This document shows, piece after piece, positions 9,020 through 18,324 of a DNA stretch of 64,000 bases. The stretch is from Rhodoluna sp. (GTDB lineage: Bacteria > Actinomycetota > Actinomycetes > Actinomycetales > Microbacteriaceae): positions 1 to 64,000 of the forward strand of contig JAHEBZ010000001.1 of assembly GCA_024641985.1 (NCBI GenBank), read 5' to 3'. Numbering within the stretch: the first letter of the stretch is position 1; the number at the start of each line of letters is the position of its first letter. The position numbers and the translations under genes were made by a program. A model generated the notes under the pieces. The model did not search any database and had not been told where the DNA came from. It saw only the letters and a list, made by a program, of their open reading frames with translations.

Positions 9020-10500
9020 TGCAGAAATTCACGCCGCCGGCGAATTTCAATCGGCTTTATTACTCCCTGGCAATTTTGATGCTGCTGGGTGCGCTTGATG
9101 TTTCGATAATTGCCACAGCTCTGCCAAACGTAGTTGCCGATTTTGGGGTTACCCAAAATATCTCTTGGATCTTGGTTGGTTATTCACTAGCCACGGCCGC
9201 GGCGCTGCCGGTGTATGGAAAATTGATCGACAAATACGGGTCGGCGAAATTATTCGGCTGGTCAGTCGGAATCTTTTTGAGCGCCTCGCTTTTGTGCGGC
9301 CTGGCACCAAATCTAGAAGTGTTGACTGTCGCTCGAGTGATTCAAGGGTTTGGCGGCGCGGGCCTAAGCATGTTGCCTATGACCATCATCACCTCGAGCC
9401 TTCCCGAGCGTCAACGCCCAAAATACATGGCTCGCCTTGGCGGGGTATGGGCGATTGCCACGATCGCCGGCCCAATTCTGGGTGGCTTTTTAACCGAGGT
9501 GCTTGGTTGGCGTTGGGTTTTCTTTATTAACCTACCTATCGGCTTAATTGCGATTCTGCTGGTTGCCAAGGTGCTTCCAAAGAACGAAGAATTGAAACCG
9601 GGCAAGCTGTTCGATATTTCAACCCTGATTTTGTTTGTTCTGGCCGCAAGTTCGCTCATTTTTGCCTTGAATGGTTTCACGGCATCGATTGGAACAAATT
9701 CAACGCCCGCGTATGCCTTCATCGCGCTCGCAGTTCTGGCGTTGGTAGCGTTTTTCTGGCGCACTTTGAGGGCGCCAAACCCGATTATCCCAATCCGCAG
9801 TTTTGCTAGCCGCGGCGCCATCACGGCGCTCATAATTTCGGCCCTCAGCGGCGCTAACCTTTTTGCCGTTTCCAGCTATGTGCCTTCGCTGCTGCAAATG
9901 TCTTACGGTGTTCCGGGTTGGCTTGCCGGCTTGGCTCTTGGGCCGATGATTCTAGCTATGCTCGGCGTCTCGCTCATTACTACAAGGCGAGTTGGCAAAA
10001 CAGGCAACTACACAAAATTGCCGGTGGTCGGCAGCGCTATCGCTGGCTTCGGAATGCTGGCTGCCTTCTTATTCAGCTCTCAGCTGGGCCCTTGGTTCTT
10101 GGTTGCCTGCCTCGTAGTGTGCGGCGCAGGTCTTGGAACCTACGTTCAGTTAAACCTCACCTTGACTCAGGCATACAGCAAAGAAAAATTCTTGGGCGCC
10201 ATCACTTCGACATTCTCCGTTGTTCGCGACATGTCGGGTGCAATTGTGTCCACGATCTCAGGTGGCATTTTTGGCTACGGCGCGGTGGCCCTGCTCAATC
10301 GGCTGCCATTGCCTCAGGGCCTAAATGGTTCAAACTTATCGCCCGAAGCGATTGCTCAATTTGATCCAACGCTAAAGGCGCAGGTTCAACAGGCTTACTT
10401 CGATGCTTTCCATCCAATTTTCTTGAATTCCGTGATGGCTTACATCGTGATCCTTGTTTTGGCTTTGACGCTGCCCAAGATACATTTAAAAAATAGCTAG
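9019..10500 (+). CDS. MFS transporter, DHA2/EmrB-QacA type
   Basis: LYYSLAILMLLGALDVSIIATALPNVVADFG...ISWILVGYSLATAAALPVYGKLIDKYG; GTG start overlaps the preceding TAG. Confidence 0.9.
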   Translation: MQKFTPPANFNRLYYSLAILMLLGALDVSIIATALPNVVADFGVTQNISWILVGYSLATAAALPVYGKLIDKYGSAKLFGWSVGIFLSASLLCGLAPNLEVLTVARVIQGFGGAGLSMLPMTIITSSLPERQRPKYMARLGGVWAIATIAGPILGGFLTEVLGWRWVFFINLPIGLIAILLVAKVLPKNEELKPGKLFDISTLILFVLAASSLIFALNGFTASIGTNSTPAYAFIALAVLALVAFFWRTLRAPNPIIPIRSFASRGAITALIISALSGANLFAVSSYVPSLLQMSYGVPGWLAGLALGPMILAMLGVSLITTRRVGKTGNYTKLPVVGSAIAGFGMLAAFLFSSQLGPWFLVACLVVCGAGLGTYVQLNLTLTQAYSKEKFLGAITSTFSVVRDMSGAIVSTISGGIFGYGAVALLNRLPLPQGLNGSNLSPEAIAQFDPTLKAQVQQAYFDAFHPIFLNSVMAYIVILVLALTLPKIHLKNS

Positions 10501-10558
10501 GTTTCAAGCGCGCCAAAAAGTTATATCTAACAGAAACATAACACTTGGTCTTTTTGAC

Positions 10559-10580
10559 ACAACTTTTGTCGAAAATCAAC
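10559..10580. promoter_or_regulatory. Candidate ROK-regulator operator upstream of the ABC transporter operon
   Basis: ACTTTTGTCGAAAATCAAC (10562-10580) is identical to 15223-15241. Confidence 0.6.
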
Positions 10581-10678
10581 GCAAGTATGAGTAGAGTTCA
10601 AATTGAGTCCTACACGTAAGTAGATTCGGCCGCTAAAACTTTTAGTGGCATGACAAAGAAGTCACGAAAGGTTCTTCG

Positions 10679-11947
10679 ATGAGAAATGCAACAAAGCGCA
10701 CGGTCGCAAGCCTCGCTGTTTCTCTGCTAACCGCATCTGCGTTGGTAGGGTTCGGCGCTTCAGCTCAGGCTGCAACAGAAGCAAACACAATCACCGTTGC
10801 AGCGCCAGTTGCTGGCGGCGGCACCGCTTCACCCTATAAGGCGCTCGTTGAGGCGTTCAACGCAAAATACCCAAACTACCAGGCAAAGTTGGTTGAAGCT
10901 CCGACTGAAACCTTTCCAAGCGATTTGGTCACCAAGCTTCGTGCCGGCAATGCATCAGACATCTTTATGGTGCAGCCGGGCAACGGCGTTCTAAACGCGC
11001 TCATCCCTTTTATCAAGGCAAAATATGTTGCCGACCTGAGTGCGACCAATGCCTCAAAGTCAAACCCAAAGGGTGCAGCTAACGTTCTTGGTGCCGCTGG
11101 CAAAACCTATGCCGTTGCTCTAGACCAGACCGCTGGTTCAATGATCTTTAACAAGACCGTGCTAGAGACCGATGGCCTAACCTGGCCAACCTCATTTGCT
11201 GGCCTACTATCGGCCTGTAAGGTTGCCCGCGAAAAGGGCAAGACCTTCTTTGGTCTAGCTGGCTCAATGTATGCCAACAACGGTCTTATGATCATGGGCA
11301 TGTCAGGCGCAAACGTTTATGCAAAGGGCGATGGCTGGAACGTGCTTCGTGCTGCGGGTAAGGTTTCATTCACTCAATCAAAGGAATGGCGTGCAGTCAT
11401 GACTCAGATTCAGCAGATGACTGCAGCTGGTTGTTTCCAGGATGGTGCTGCGGCGGGTGGATTCAAGGATGCAATTGACGACCGCTTCTTCGCTGGCAAG
11501 ACCTACTCGGTATTCGTTCCAGGTGGTACCTCGGTTGCCTTCAGCAACATCCCGTTCATGAAGAAGTGGACTCTAAAGACCGGTATCTTCCCAGGTTCAA
11601 AGCGCGTGCCAGTTTCGAGCAACTACGCACTTGCTGTGAGCGCAAAGACCAAGAAGTTGGCAGCGGCTAAAGTTTTCATCAACTTTGCTTCAACTGTCGA
11701 AGGCCAGAGCGCTTACCAGAAGGTTTCAGGAACCCTACCGGTTCAGGGAATCGACCCAGCTAAGCTTCCTGTCCAATACTCAGAGATCATTCCTTTCCTT
11801 CAGTCAGGCATGACCTATGCGTTCCCTAACCAGGCTTGGGCTGCACCTGAGGTTTACATTCGCCTCGGCACCGGAATCCAGGGCCTACTAACCGGACGCG
11901 CAATCATCGACCAGGTTCTGCTTGGCGTAGACCGCGCCTGGAAGTAA
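10679..11947 (+). CDS. Extracellular (carbohydrate) ABC transporter solute-binding protein
   Basis: Signal peptide, NTITVAAPVAGGGTASPYKALVEAFNAKYPNYQAKLVEAPTETFPSDLVTKLRAGNASDIFMVQPGNG, SBP family 1 layout, followed by two permeases. Confidence 0.93.
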   Translation: MRNATKRTVASLAVSLLTASALVGFGASAQAATEANTITVAAPVAGGGTASPYKALVEAFNAKYPNYQAKLVEAPTETFPSDLVTKLRAGNASDIFMVQPGNGVLNALIPFIKAKYVADLSATNASKSNPKGAANVLGAAGKTYAVALDQTAGSMIFNKTVLETDGLTWPTSFAGLLSACKVAREKGKTFFGLAGSMYANNGLMIMGMSGANVYAKGDGWNVLRAAGKVSFTQSKEWRAVMTQIQQMTAAGCFQDGAAAGGFKDAIDDRFFAGKTYSVFVPGGTSVAFSNIPFMKKWTLKTGIFPGSKRVPVSSNYALAVSAKTKKLAAAKVFINFASTVEGQSAYQKVSGTLPVQGIDPAKLPVQYSEIIPFLQSGMTYAFPNQAWAAPEVYIRLGTGIQGLLTGRAIIDQVLLGVDRAWK

Positions 11948-11984
11948 CCAACGTTTCAAAATCGCAACAACTAGCAATTAGGAA

Positions 11985-12956
11985 ATGATGTCAGATTCTC
12001 TGGAAAAGACAGCTACCACTTCTCCAAAGAGATCTGGCCTCAACAGAGGCCCTGAGCGTAAGCTCGGGGCCTCTGCCCTTAAGCACAAAAACATGGTGGT
12101 TCACGGTTCATGGTGGTGGGCGCTTCCGGGTTTAGCCGCGGTGTTGGCAGTGCACTATGTAGCCACATTTTTAGGCGCATCGTATGCGTTCACCGACTTC
12201 AACGGCATCGGTTCGTTTGAGTGGGTCGGCATCGACAACTTCGTTAGAATTCTCGACGACTACGAAGTGATGGCATCGCTCGGCAACACAGCGTTCATAG
12301 CCATCGGGTTTTTGGTGATCACAAATATTGTCGGCTTGCTGTTGGCTCTGGCTCTAAACCGCGGCTTAAAAACCCGCTACCTTTTGCGCACAATTTTGTT
12401 CTTGCCGGTAGTGCTCAGTGCCATCTCGGTTTCATATATCTTCAAATACATCTTTGCCTTTGATGGCCCGCTAAACGCAATTCTTGCGGCTATTGGGTTG
12501 GGCGATCTTCAGCGCATTTGGTTGGCCGAGCCCGATTCGGCTTTGGTTGCGGTGCTGATTGTTGCAGTTTGGCAAAACATCGGCATGGCCATGGTCATCT
12601 ATCTGGCTGGTTTGGCATTGGTGCCTCAAGAACTAGAAGAGGCTGCGGCCCTCGACGGCGCTGGGCTTTGGGGTCGATTTAGGCACATAACCTTGCCAAT
12701 GATTCAGCCAGCCATTGCCATCAACACAACGCTTGCGCTTACCGGCGGCCTCAAAATCTTTGACCAGGTCAAGGCAATGACAAACGGAGGGCCTTTCGGT
12801 GCAACCGATACCCTCTCGACGGTGATTTATAGAAACACCTACGAGTTCATGAACTACGGTTATGGCGCCGCTATCTCGTTGGTTTTCTCTGTAGTGATTC
12901 TTGCTGCTGCCGCCATTCAGCTTTATCTAACCCGTGACCGTGGAGTGAATAACTAA
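11985..12956 (+). CDS. Carbohydrate ABC transporter permease (MalF-like)
   Basis: LEEAAALDGAGLWGRFRHITLPMIQPAIAINTTLALTGGLKIFDQVKAMTNGGPFGATDTLSTVIYRNTYE, EAA motif. Confidence 0.95.
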   Translation: MMSDSLEKTATTSPKRSGLNRGPERKLGASALKHKNMVVHGSWWWALPGLAAVLAVHYVATFLGASYAFTDFNGIGSFEWVGIDNFVRILDDYEVMASLGNTAFIAIGFLVITNIVGLLLALALNRGLKTRYLLRTILFLPVVLSAISVSYIFKYIFAFDGPLNAILAAIGLGDLQRIWLAEPDSALVAVLIVAVWQNIGMAMVIYLAGLALVPQELEEAAALDGAGLWGRFRHITLPMIQPAIAINTTLALTGGLKIFDQVKAMTNGGPFGATDTLSTVIYRNTYEFMNYGYGAAISLVFSVVILAAAAIQLYLTRDRGVNN

Positions 12957-12958
12957 TC

Positions 12959-13795
12959 ATGAACAGATATACAAAACTCACTCTGCTTCGCGAGATTATC
13001 GTGTGGATCGCCGCCCTGTTGCTGCTATCACCTTTCTACTTTTTGGTAAACATCGCCCTCAAGACCCGCGAAGACAGCATTGCAACACCTGCTTTTGAAC
13101 CAGCGTTGAAACCTACCTTCGACAACTTCGTCAACGTTCTAGCCTCTGATACTTCTTCAACCCTTTACCTTGGCCTTTTCAACAGCATGCTGATTGTCGT
13201 AGTCGCCGTATTTGGGTTGATTGTTTTAGGTTCGACAGCCGCCTATGTATTGGCTCGTCGAACTTCAAGGCTCAGCAAATTTGCCTTCTATATGGTTCTG
13301 ATCGGCATCGTGGTGCCGGCCCAGCTGGGTCTAGTTCCTTTGTATATTGGTGCTCAGAAACTTGGTTTGCTCGGCAGTCCGCTTGGTATGGGCGTGGTTT
13401 ACATAGCAATGCTTATGCCGCTATCCGTATTCCTATATGCCGGCTTTGTCAGAGCACTACCAACCGAATATGAAGAGGCCGCAAACATCGACGGGGCATC
13501 CAAGCTCCGCACCTATATTCAGGTTGTTTTCCCGCTACTTGCACCAGCCACCGGAACCGTTGCAACCATGGCCGGAATCATCGTGTGGAATGACTTCAAC
13601 ACGCCACTCATCTTCTTGGGTGGTTCTGAGAACCCAACCCTTCCGGTTGTTATCTATTCGTATGTTGGCGAGTTCAACATCGAGTGGAACAACATCTTCT
13701 CGGTTCTGATTATTGCGATGATCCCGATCACCGTCGTCTACTTAATTTTCCAAAAGAAATTCATCCAGGGATTCTCGGGCGGCATCAAGAGCTAA
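12959..13795 (+). CDS. Carbohydrate ABC transporter permease (MalG-like)
   Basis: YEEAANIDGASKLRTYIQVVFPLLAPATGTVATMAGIIVWNDFNTPLIF, EAA motif. Confidence 0.95.
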   Translation: MNRYTKLTLLREIIVWIAALLLLSPFYFLVNIALKTREDSIATPAFEPALKPTFDNFVNVLASDTSSTLYLGLFNSMLIVVVAVFGLIVLGSTAAYVLARRTSRLSKFAFYMVLIGIVVPAQLGLVPLYIGAQKLGLLGSPLGMGVVYIAMLMPLSVFLYAGFVRALPTEYEEAANIDGASKLRTYIQVVFPLLAPATGTVATMAGIIVWNDFNTPLIFLGGSENPTLPVVIYSYVGEFNIEWNNIFSVLIIAMIPITVVYLIFQKKFIQGFSGGIKS

Positions 13796-13821
13796 AAACT
13801 AGCTCTGCGCTTGAGCGGATG

Positions 13822-13851
13822 AAAAAGGGCACCCAATGGGTGCCCTTTTTT
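13822..13851. terminator. Bidirectional terminator between the permease gene and the ROK gene
   Basis: aaaaagggcaccc-aat-gggtgcccttttt perfect 13-bp stem flanked by A and T runs. Confidence 0.92.
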
Positions 13852-13895
13852 CTCGCCCGTGATGCAGGCTAAGAACAGTAACTTTGAGAGGTTTG

Positions 13896-15182
13896 CTAGT
13901 GACCGAGAATTGCTCGGGGCGAGCTTTCGGTTATCCACTTTGTCATGTGAGACCGGCTGAAAATCTCGGTCTGGGCTAATGCTGCACCGCCAATCAATCC
14001 CTCCTCGTGATTCGGGTTTGCCGGCACAATCCGAAGGTCGCGAGTTGCCAGTGGCAGTGAGCGGCGATAAACGGTCTGGCGAACAGCAGCTAAGAATAGG
14101 TCGCCGGTCGAAGCAATGGTACCGCCAACCACCAGCATGCCTGGGTTGAAAAAATTCACCAAGGTGGCCAGGGTCTCGCCAACCATGCGCCCGGCGCGTG
14201 CAACCACCTCGATGCAATATGCATCGCCGCTGTTGGCCCCTTCTGAAATATCAATCGGCGACAAAAAGCCTCGCGTCTTCAAGCGTTCGGCCAGGAAAGG
14301 AGATTTGCTTTCTTTCGCCGCAATTTCACCATCGCGCGCAAGAGCCCAGCCGCCGGCGATCGCCTCGAGGCAACCAATCTGCCCACAGCGGCAAACAACC
14401 TTGCTTTCTTCTGCAATAGCAACGTGGCCAATGTCTCCAGCCGATCCGTTGGCTCCGCGGTGAACCTTACCGCCCGAAATAATGCCGGCACCAATTCCCG
14501 AACCAACCTTTACAAACAGCAGGTTGTCGGCAGCAGTGCCGTGCTGGTTGGTTGCTTTCAAAACAGCTTGCTCGCCAAGTGCCATCAGGTTCACGTCGTT
14601 GTCGACCCAACACGGTGCACCAAAGGCATTCAACATAAATCCACGGATGTCGAACCCGTTCCAGCCAGGCATGATCGGCGGAGCGACTGGCTTACCTGTT
14701 TCAAACTCGACAGGGCCAGGCACGCCAATGATGACAGCCCAGACATCTGGAAGATTGTGTTGCTTGATTAGGGAGCTTGCCATCTTGACAACTCGGTCGA
14801 GCGACTTCTCTGGGCCTTCGGTGATGTCCCAGTTTTCGTGCACGCTCTCGACAATTTTGCCTGCGAGGTCTGTCACGGCAACGCCAAGGTTTCGTGCGCC
14901 AAATTCGACCACAACAAACGTGCCGATTTCATACTTGAATCGCAGGGTTCGCGGAACCCGACCGCCGGTTGAAACACCAAAGTCGGCTTCTTCAAGCAGG
15001 CCAAGGTTTAGAGCCTCTTCAACTCGCTGGGTGACAATGCTTCGGCCTAGGCCCGAGAGTCGGCCAAGGTCTGAGCGGGTTTGAGCTCTGCCGGTGCGCA
15101 CAAGCTCGGTCAAAACAAAGAGAGCGTCGTGCTCTTCGATGGTCATCTCGTCGACCGAGACAACCGTTTCTAGAGAATTCAA
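13896..15182 (-). CDS. ROK-family transcriptional regulator
   Basis: N-terminal winged-HTH-like region (GRAQTRSDLGRLSGLGRSIVTQRVEEALNLGLLEE), ROK domain with CRCGQIGCLEAIAGGWAL zinc motif. Confidence 0.93.
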   Translation of the reverse strand: MNSLETVVSVDEMTIEEHDALFVLTELVRTGRAQTRSDLGRLSGLGRSIVTQRVEEALNLGLLEEADFGVSTGGRVPRTLRFKYEIGTFVVVEFGARNLGVAVTDLAGKIVESVHENWDITEGPEKSLDRVVKMASSLIKQHNLPDVWAVIIGVPGPVEFETGKPVAPPIMPGWNGFDIRGFMLNAFGAPCWVDNDVNLMALGEQAVLKATNQHGTAADNLLFVKVGSGIGAGIISGGKVHRGANGSAGDIGHVAIAEESKVVCRCGQIGCLEAIAGGWALARDGEIAAKESKSPFLAERLKTRGFLSPIDISEGANSGDAYCIEVVARAGRMVGETLATLVNFFNPGMLVVGGTIASTGDLFLAAVRQTVYRRSLPLATRDLRIVPANPNHEEGLIGGAALAQTEIFSRSHMTKWITESSPRAILGH

Positions 15183-15219
15183 ACTAGCCCCACCCTTACC
15201 AAATCGTTATCGACTCAGA

Positions 15220-15241
15220 TTGACTTTTGTCGAAAATCAAC
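15220..15241. promoter_or_regulatory. Candidate ROK-regulator operator in the divergent ROK / Gfo-Idh-MocA intergenic region
   Basis: TTGACTTTTGTCGAAAATCAAC; imperfect palindrome TTGA.TTT...AAA.TCAA; 19 bp identical to 10562-10580. Confidence 0.62.
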
Positions 15242-15356
15242 AATAGACTGAATGTATCCATCAGAAGATGGTCGATTAGAACTTAAGTGTAGCGGTTTGC
15301 TACCGAAGTATCAGCGTGGATACATCGGTAAGCATCCCGGTAAAGGCGGAGCGGCT

Positions 15357-16430
15357 ATGAAAGCAGCGGTTATTGGAACAGGCTTTATGGGAGCCGTTCA
15401 TGGCCAGGCCATTCAGAGCAATGGCATAGAGCTTTTGGGCTTTGCGGGCAGTTCGCTGCAGAAGGCCGACAGCTTGGCTTCGACCTTCAGGGGAGCGAAA
15501 GGCTTCACTTCGATCGATGCATTGCTTGACGCGCAACCAGATGTGCTTCACGTATGCACCCCAAACTCAACCCACCTTCAATTTGCCAAGGCAGCCATCG
15601 ATCGCGGCATCAGTGTGATTGTTGAAAAGCCTTTGGCAACCAACGTCGAAGATGCGCAAGCATTGCTCGAAATGTCGGCCTCGGCAAAAGTCACCGCGGT
15701 GCCTTTTGTTTATCGCTATCACGCCATGGTGCTCGAACTGCGCAAGCGCATCGCCGAGAACACCGAAAACAATCTCTGGTTGCTGCACGGTTCATACCTG
15801 CAAGACTGGCTAGCCGCATCGATGACCACTAACTGGCGCAGCAACTCTGCTGCGGGTGGCCCAACCCGCGCGTTTGGCGACATCGGTGTTCACTGGTTCG
15901 ACTTGATGGAGTTTGTGACAGGGCACCGTGTTACCAAGCTAAACGCGTTGATGGCCAAGGTTCACAAAACGGATACCGAAGACGGCGCCCTGGTGACGTT
16001 TGAAACCGATAAGGGCGCTGTTGGTTCTGCCGTAATCAGCCAGGCAAGTGCCGGTCGCTCTAACCGACTCTGGTTCTCGTTCGATGGCACGCAAGAGTCA
16101 TATTCGTTTGATCAAGAAAACCCCGAAACGGGCTGGGTTGGCACGCTTGGCGACAACAAGATTGTTCGTCGCGATCCAAATGCACAAACCGGTTTGGCCG
16201 TGCGTTCAAACTCTTTGCCGGCAGGCCACCCCCAGGGCTATCAGACCTGCTTCAATGACTTTGTGTCTGATGTTTACTCAACCCACGCTGGTGCGCCAAA
16301 ATCAGAGGTAATGCCAACTTTTGCCGACGGCCTTCGAGGCGCTCAACTGGCCGATGCCGTTCTTCAATCTGTTAAGTCAAAAGGTTGGGTAGAAGTGGGA
16401 AACATGCCCGCTATGGTCAATGGCAAATGA
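15357..16430 (+). CDS. Gfo/Idh/MocA-family oxidoreductase
   Basis: MKAAVIGTGFMGAVHGQAIQSNGIELLGFAGSS...PDVLHVCTPNSTHLQFAKAAIDRGISVIVEKPLATNVEDAQALL; start chosen at internal M (ORF track begins at 15252). Confidence 0.92.
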   Translation: MKAAVIGTGFMGAVHGQAIQSNGIELLGFAGSSLQKADSLASTFRGAKGFTSIDALLDAQPDVLHVCTPNSTHLQFAKAAIDRGISVIVEKPLATNVEDAQALLEMSASAKVTAVPFVYRYHAMVLELRKRIAENTENNLWLLHGSYLQDWLAASMTTNWRSNSAAGGPTRAFGDIGVHWFDLMEFVTGHRVTKLNALMAKVHKTDTEDGALVTFETDKGAVGSAVISQASAGRSNRLWFSFDGTQESYSFDQENPETGWVGTLGDNKIVRRDPNAQTGLAVRSNSLPAGHPQGYQTCFNDFVSDVYSTHAGAPKSEVMPTFADGLRGAQLADAVLQSVKSKGWVEVGNMPAMVNGK

Positions 16431-17911
16431 GTCATGTAGTTGTCGTTGGATCGGGTCCAATTGGTTCGGCCTTTGCCAAAAAGCTTCATGACCTAAACCC
16501 GAGCGTAACCATCACCATGTTCGAGGTGGGCCCAGCTGCCACCAAGCCCCTGGGTCGCCATGTGCGCACGCTCGATAGCGATGCAGAAATGGTCGAGGCT
16601 CAGCAAAAGTGCCAAGGCCCGCACGCAGGCAGAGCTCACGATGCTTCCAAGATGCACACCGGCGTAGTCACCGCTCGCCCAGGCACTTTTCTAGTAGAGG
16701 AAAAGCCGGATTCTGAGATGCCAGCAACGGCTATGTCGGCAAACGTCGGTGGAATGGGTGCTCACTGGACTTGTGCTTGCCCACGCTTTGGTGCCGGCGA
16801 GGTGCCAGAATTCATTGACCGCGCCGAATACGACAGCGATCTGAGCGAGGCTTGGGCCATGCTCAAGGTCACGCAGACCGCCTTCGAAAACTTTCCAATG
16901 GGCAAGCAACTTCGCGAGATTCTTGGTGCAAAGTACAACGTGGGCCGCACGCCAGATCGGTTTGTGCAACCAATGCCGCTTGCAGTTGAAGTGCGAGATG
17001 ACCGCGCCTGGTGGACAGGCACCGATGTGATCGTTTCATCGATGGCGAATTCTTCTCGCTTCGAAATCGTCTCAGAAACACTTGTCACCGAGGTAATTCA
17101 CGATGGTTCAAAGGCAACGGGAGTTGTTGTCAAGGATGTCAAAACCGGTGAGACCCGCGAGGTTCAGGCCGATGCGGTTTTCGTGGCAGGCGACTCGATT
17201 CGCACGCCACAACTGCTGTTTAAATCGGGCATTCGCCCTAGGGCGCTCGGTCACTACCTAAACGACCACGGTCAGGTGCTTGGTTTGGCCGAATTACCGG
17301 ATTCGGTTACCGATACCTCAGGCAACTCAGCAAAACGCGGATCCCTCTCGTCATACAGCGGCGTCAGCTGGATTCCGTACGACCGAGAAAGCTTCCCGGT
17401 TCACGCGCAGATTATGCAGATGGATGCCTCGCCGATTCCACTTCAAGACTTGAAGGAGCCGCGACCAGGTGCCTACGTAGGCGTTGGCCTTTTTGTGCCT
17501 AAGCAGGTCACTTTCGAAGATTCCGTTGAGTTCTCTGAAACCGAGACAGATTTCTTCGGCATGCCAAAGCCAGCTCTTCACTACAAATGGAACGATGAAG
17601 ACAACCGCCGATTCGCTGAAGCCAAAGTGCTTCTAGCAGAGGTCTTAGACACCATCGGAACGCCGTTAGGAAATGGCCCAATCACCATGCCTCCGGGCAG
17701 TTCACTGCACTATCTAGGTACCGTTCGCATGGGTCAGTCAAATGACGGCACGAGCGTTTGCGACCAAGATTCCAAAATCTGGGGTTTCGAAAACCTCTAT
17801 GTCGGCGGCAACGGTGTCATCCCCACCGAAACTGCCGGCAACCCAACCCCAACATCCATGGCGTTCGCTATAAAGGCCGCCAGGGCCGTAAACAAAGGAG
17901 TTTCAAAATGA
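16427..17911 (+). CDS. GMC-family FAD oxidoreductase, CarA-like (candidate C-glycoside 3-oxidase), second copy
   Basis: MSHVVVVGSGPIGSAFAKKL; SANVGGMGAHWTCACPRFG; PPGSSLHYLGTVRMGQSNDGTSVCDQDSKIWGFENLYVGGNGVIPTETAGNPTPTSMAFAIKAAR; 4-bp ATGA overlap with the upstream gene. Confidence 0.86.
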   Translation: MSHVVVVGSGPIGSAFAKKLHDLNPSVTITMFEVGPAATKPLGRHVRTLDSDAEMVEAQQKCQGPHAGRAHDASKMHTGVVTARPGTFLVEEKPDSEMPATAMSANVGGMGAHWTCACPRFGAGEVPEFIDRAEYDSDLSEAWAMLKVTQTAFENFPMGKQLREILGAKYNVGRTPDRFVQPMPLAVEVRDDRAWWTGTDVIVSSMANSSRFEIVSETLVTEVIHDGSKATGVVVKDVKTGETREVQADAVFVAGDSIRTPQLLFKSGIRPRALGHYLNDHGQVLGLAELPDSVTDTSGNSAKRGSLSSYSGVSWIPYDRESFPVHAQIMQMDASPIPLQDLKEPRPGAYVGVGLFVPKQVTFEDSVEFSETETDFFGMPKPALHYKWNDEDNRRFAEAKVLLAEVLDTIGTPLGNGPITMPPGSSLHYLGTVRMGQSNDGTSVCDQDSKIWGFENLYVGGNGVIPTETAGNPTPTSMAFAIKAARAVNKGVSK

Positions 17912-18324
17912 TGAGAGACGCCATCATCGAGCCGGGTTCGCTCAAGCTCGAAGGCAACACGCTGTCGGTGGGTGTTCGCATGCCTTGGTATCGCGCCCTG
18001 CCACTGTCTTCGGTTTGCGACCTGGTGCTAGACATCGATGGTCAGGCAATCGATAAGGCCTCAACCCGCTGGCTCATCAACGGCGTGAACTACCGCGAAG
18101 ACGAATTGCCGCCTCTTTATCAAGACTGGTGGTTCGTTGCTGATACCGCGATCCTTTCGGGCACGCTTAGCGACGAAGTAGTCGCACAGCTTGACCCAAC
18201 TGCCGACCACGCGGTTCACGTTGGCTTGGGCATCTACATCCCCTACATCGATGCCGGAAACGGAACCCTTTTGGTTCACGAGGGCAACCGAGAGACCATG
18301 AAGCTAGAAAAGAAGGCTGCGTAA
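17908..18324 (+). CDS. DUF6379 / C-glycoside deglycosidase beta-subunit-like protein
   Basis: VRMPWYRALPLSSVCDLVLDIDGQ...WLINGVNYREDELPPLYQDWWFVADTAIL; start at internal M overlapping the upstream TGA. Confidence 0.78.
   Translation: MMRDAIIEPGSLKLEGNTLSVGVRMPWYRALPLSSVCDLVLDIDGQAIDKASTRWLINGVNYREDELPPLYQDWWFVADTAILSGTLSDEVVAQLDPTADHAVHVGLGIYIPYIDAGNGTLLVHEGNRETMKLEKKAA

Noticed and set aside
14482-15084. 200-aa plus-strand ORF antisense to the ROK gene (also 14116-14463 and 14424-14771)
   Set aside because: Antisense to a clear ROK CDS; low-complexity Ser/Pro/Arg composition typical of a shadow frame.
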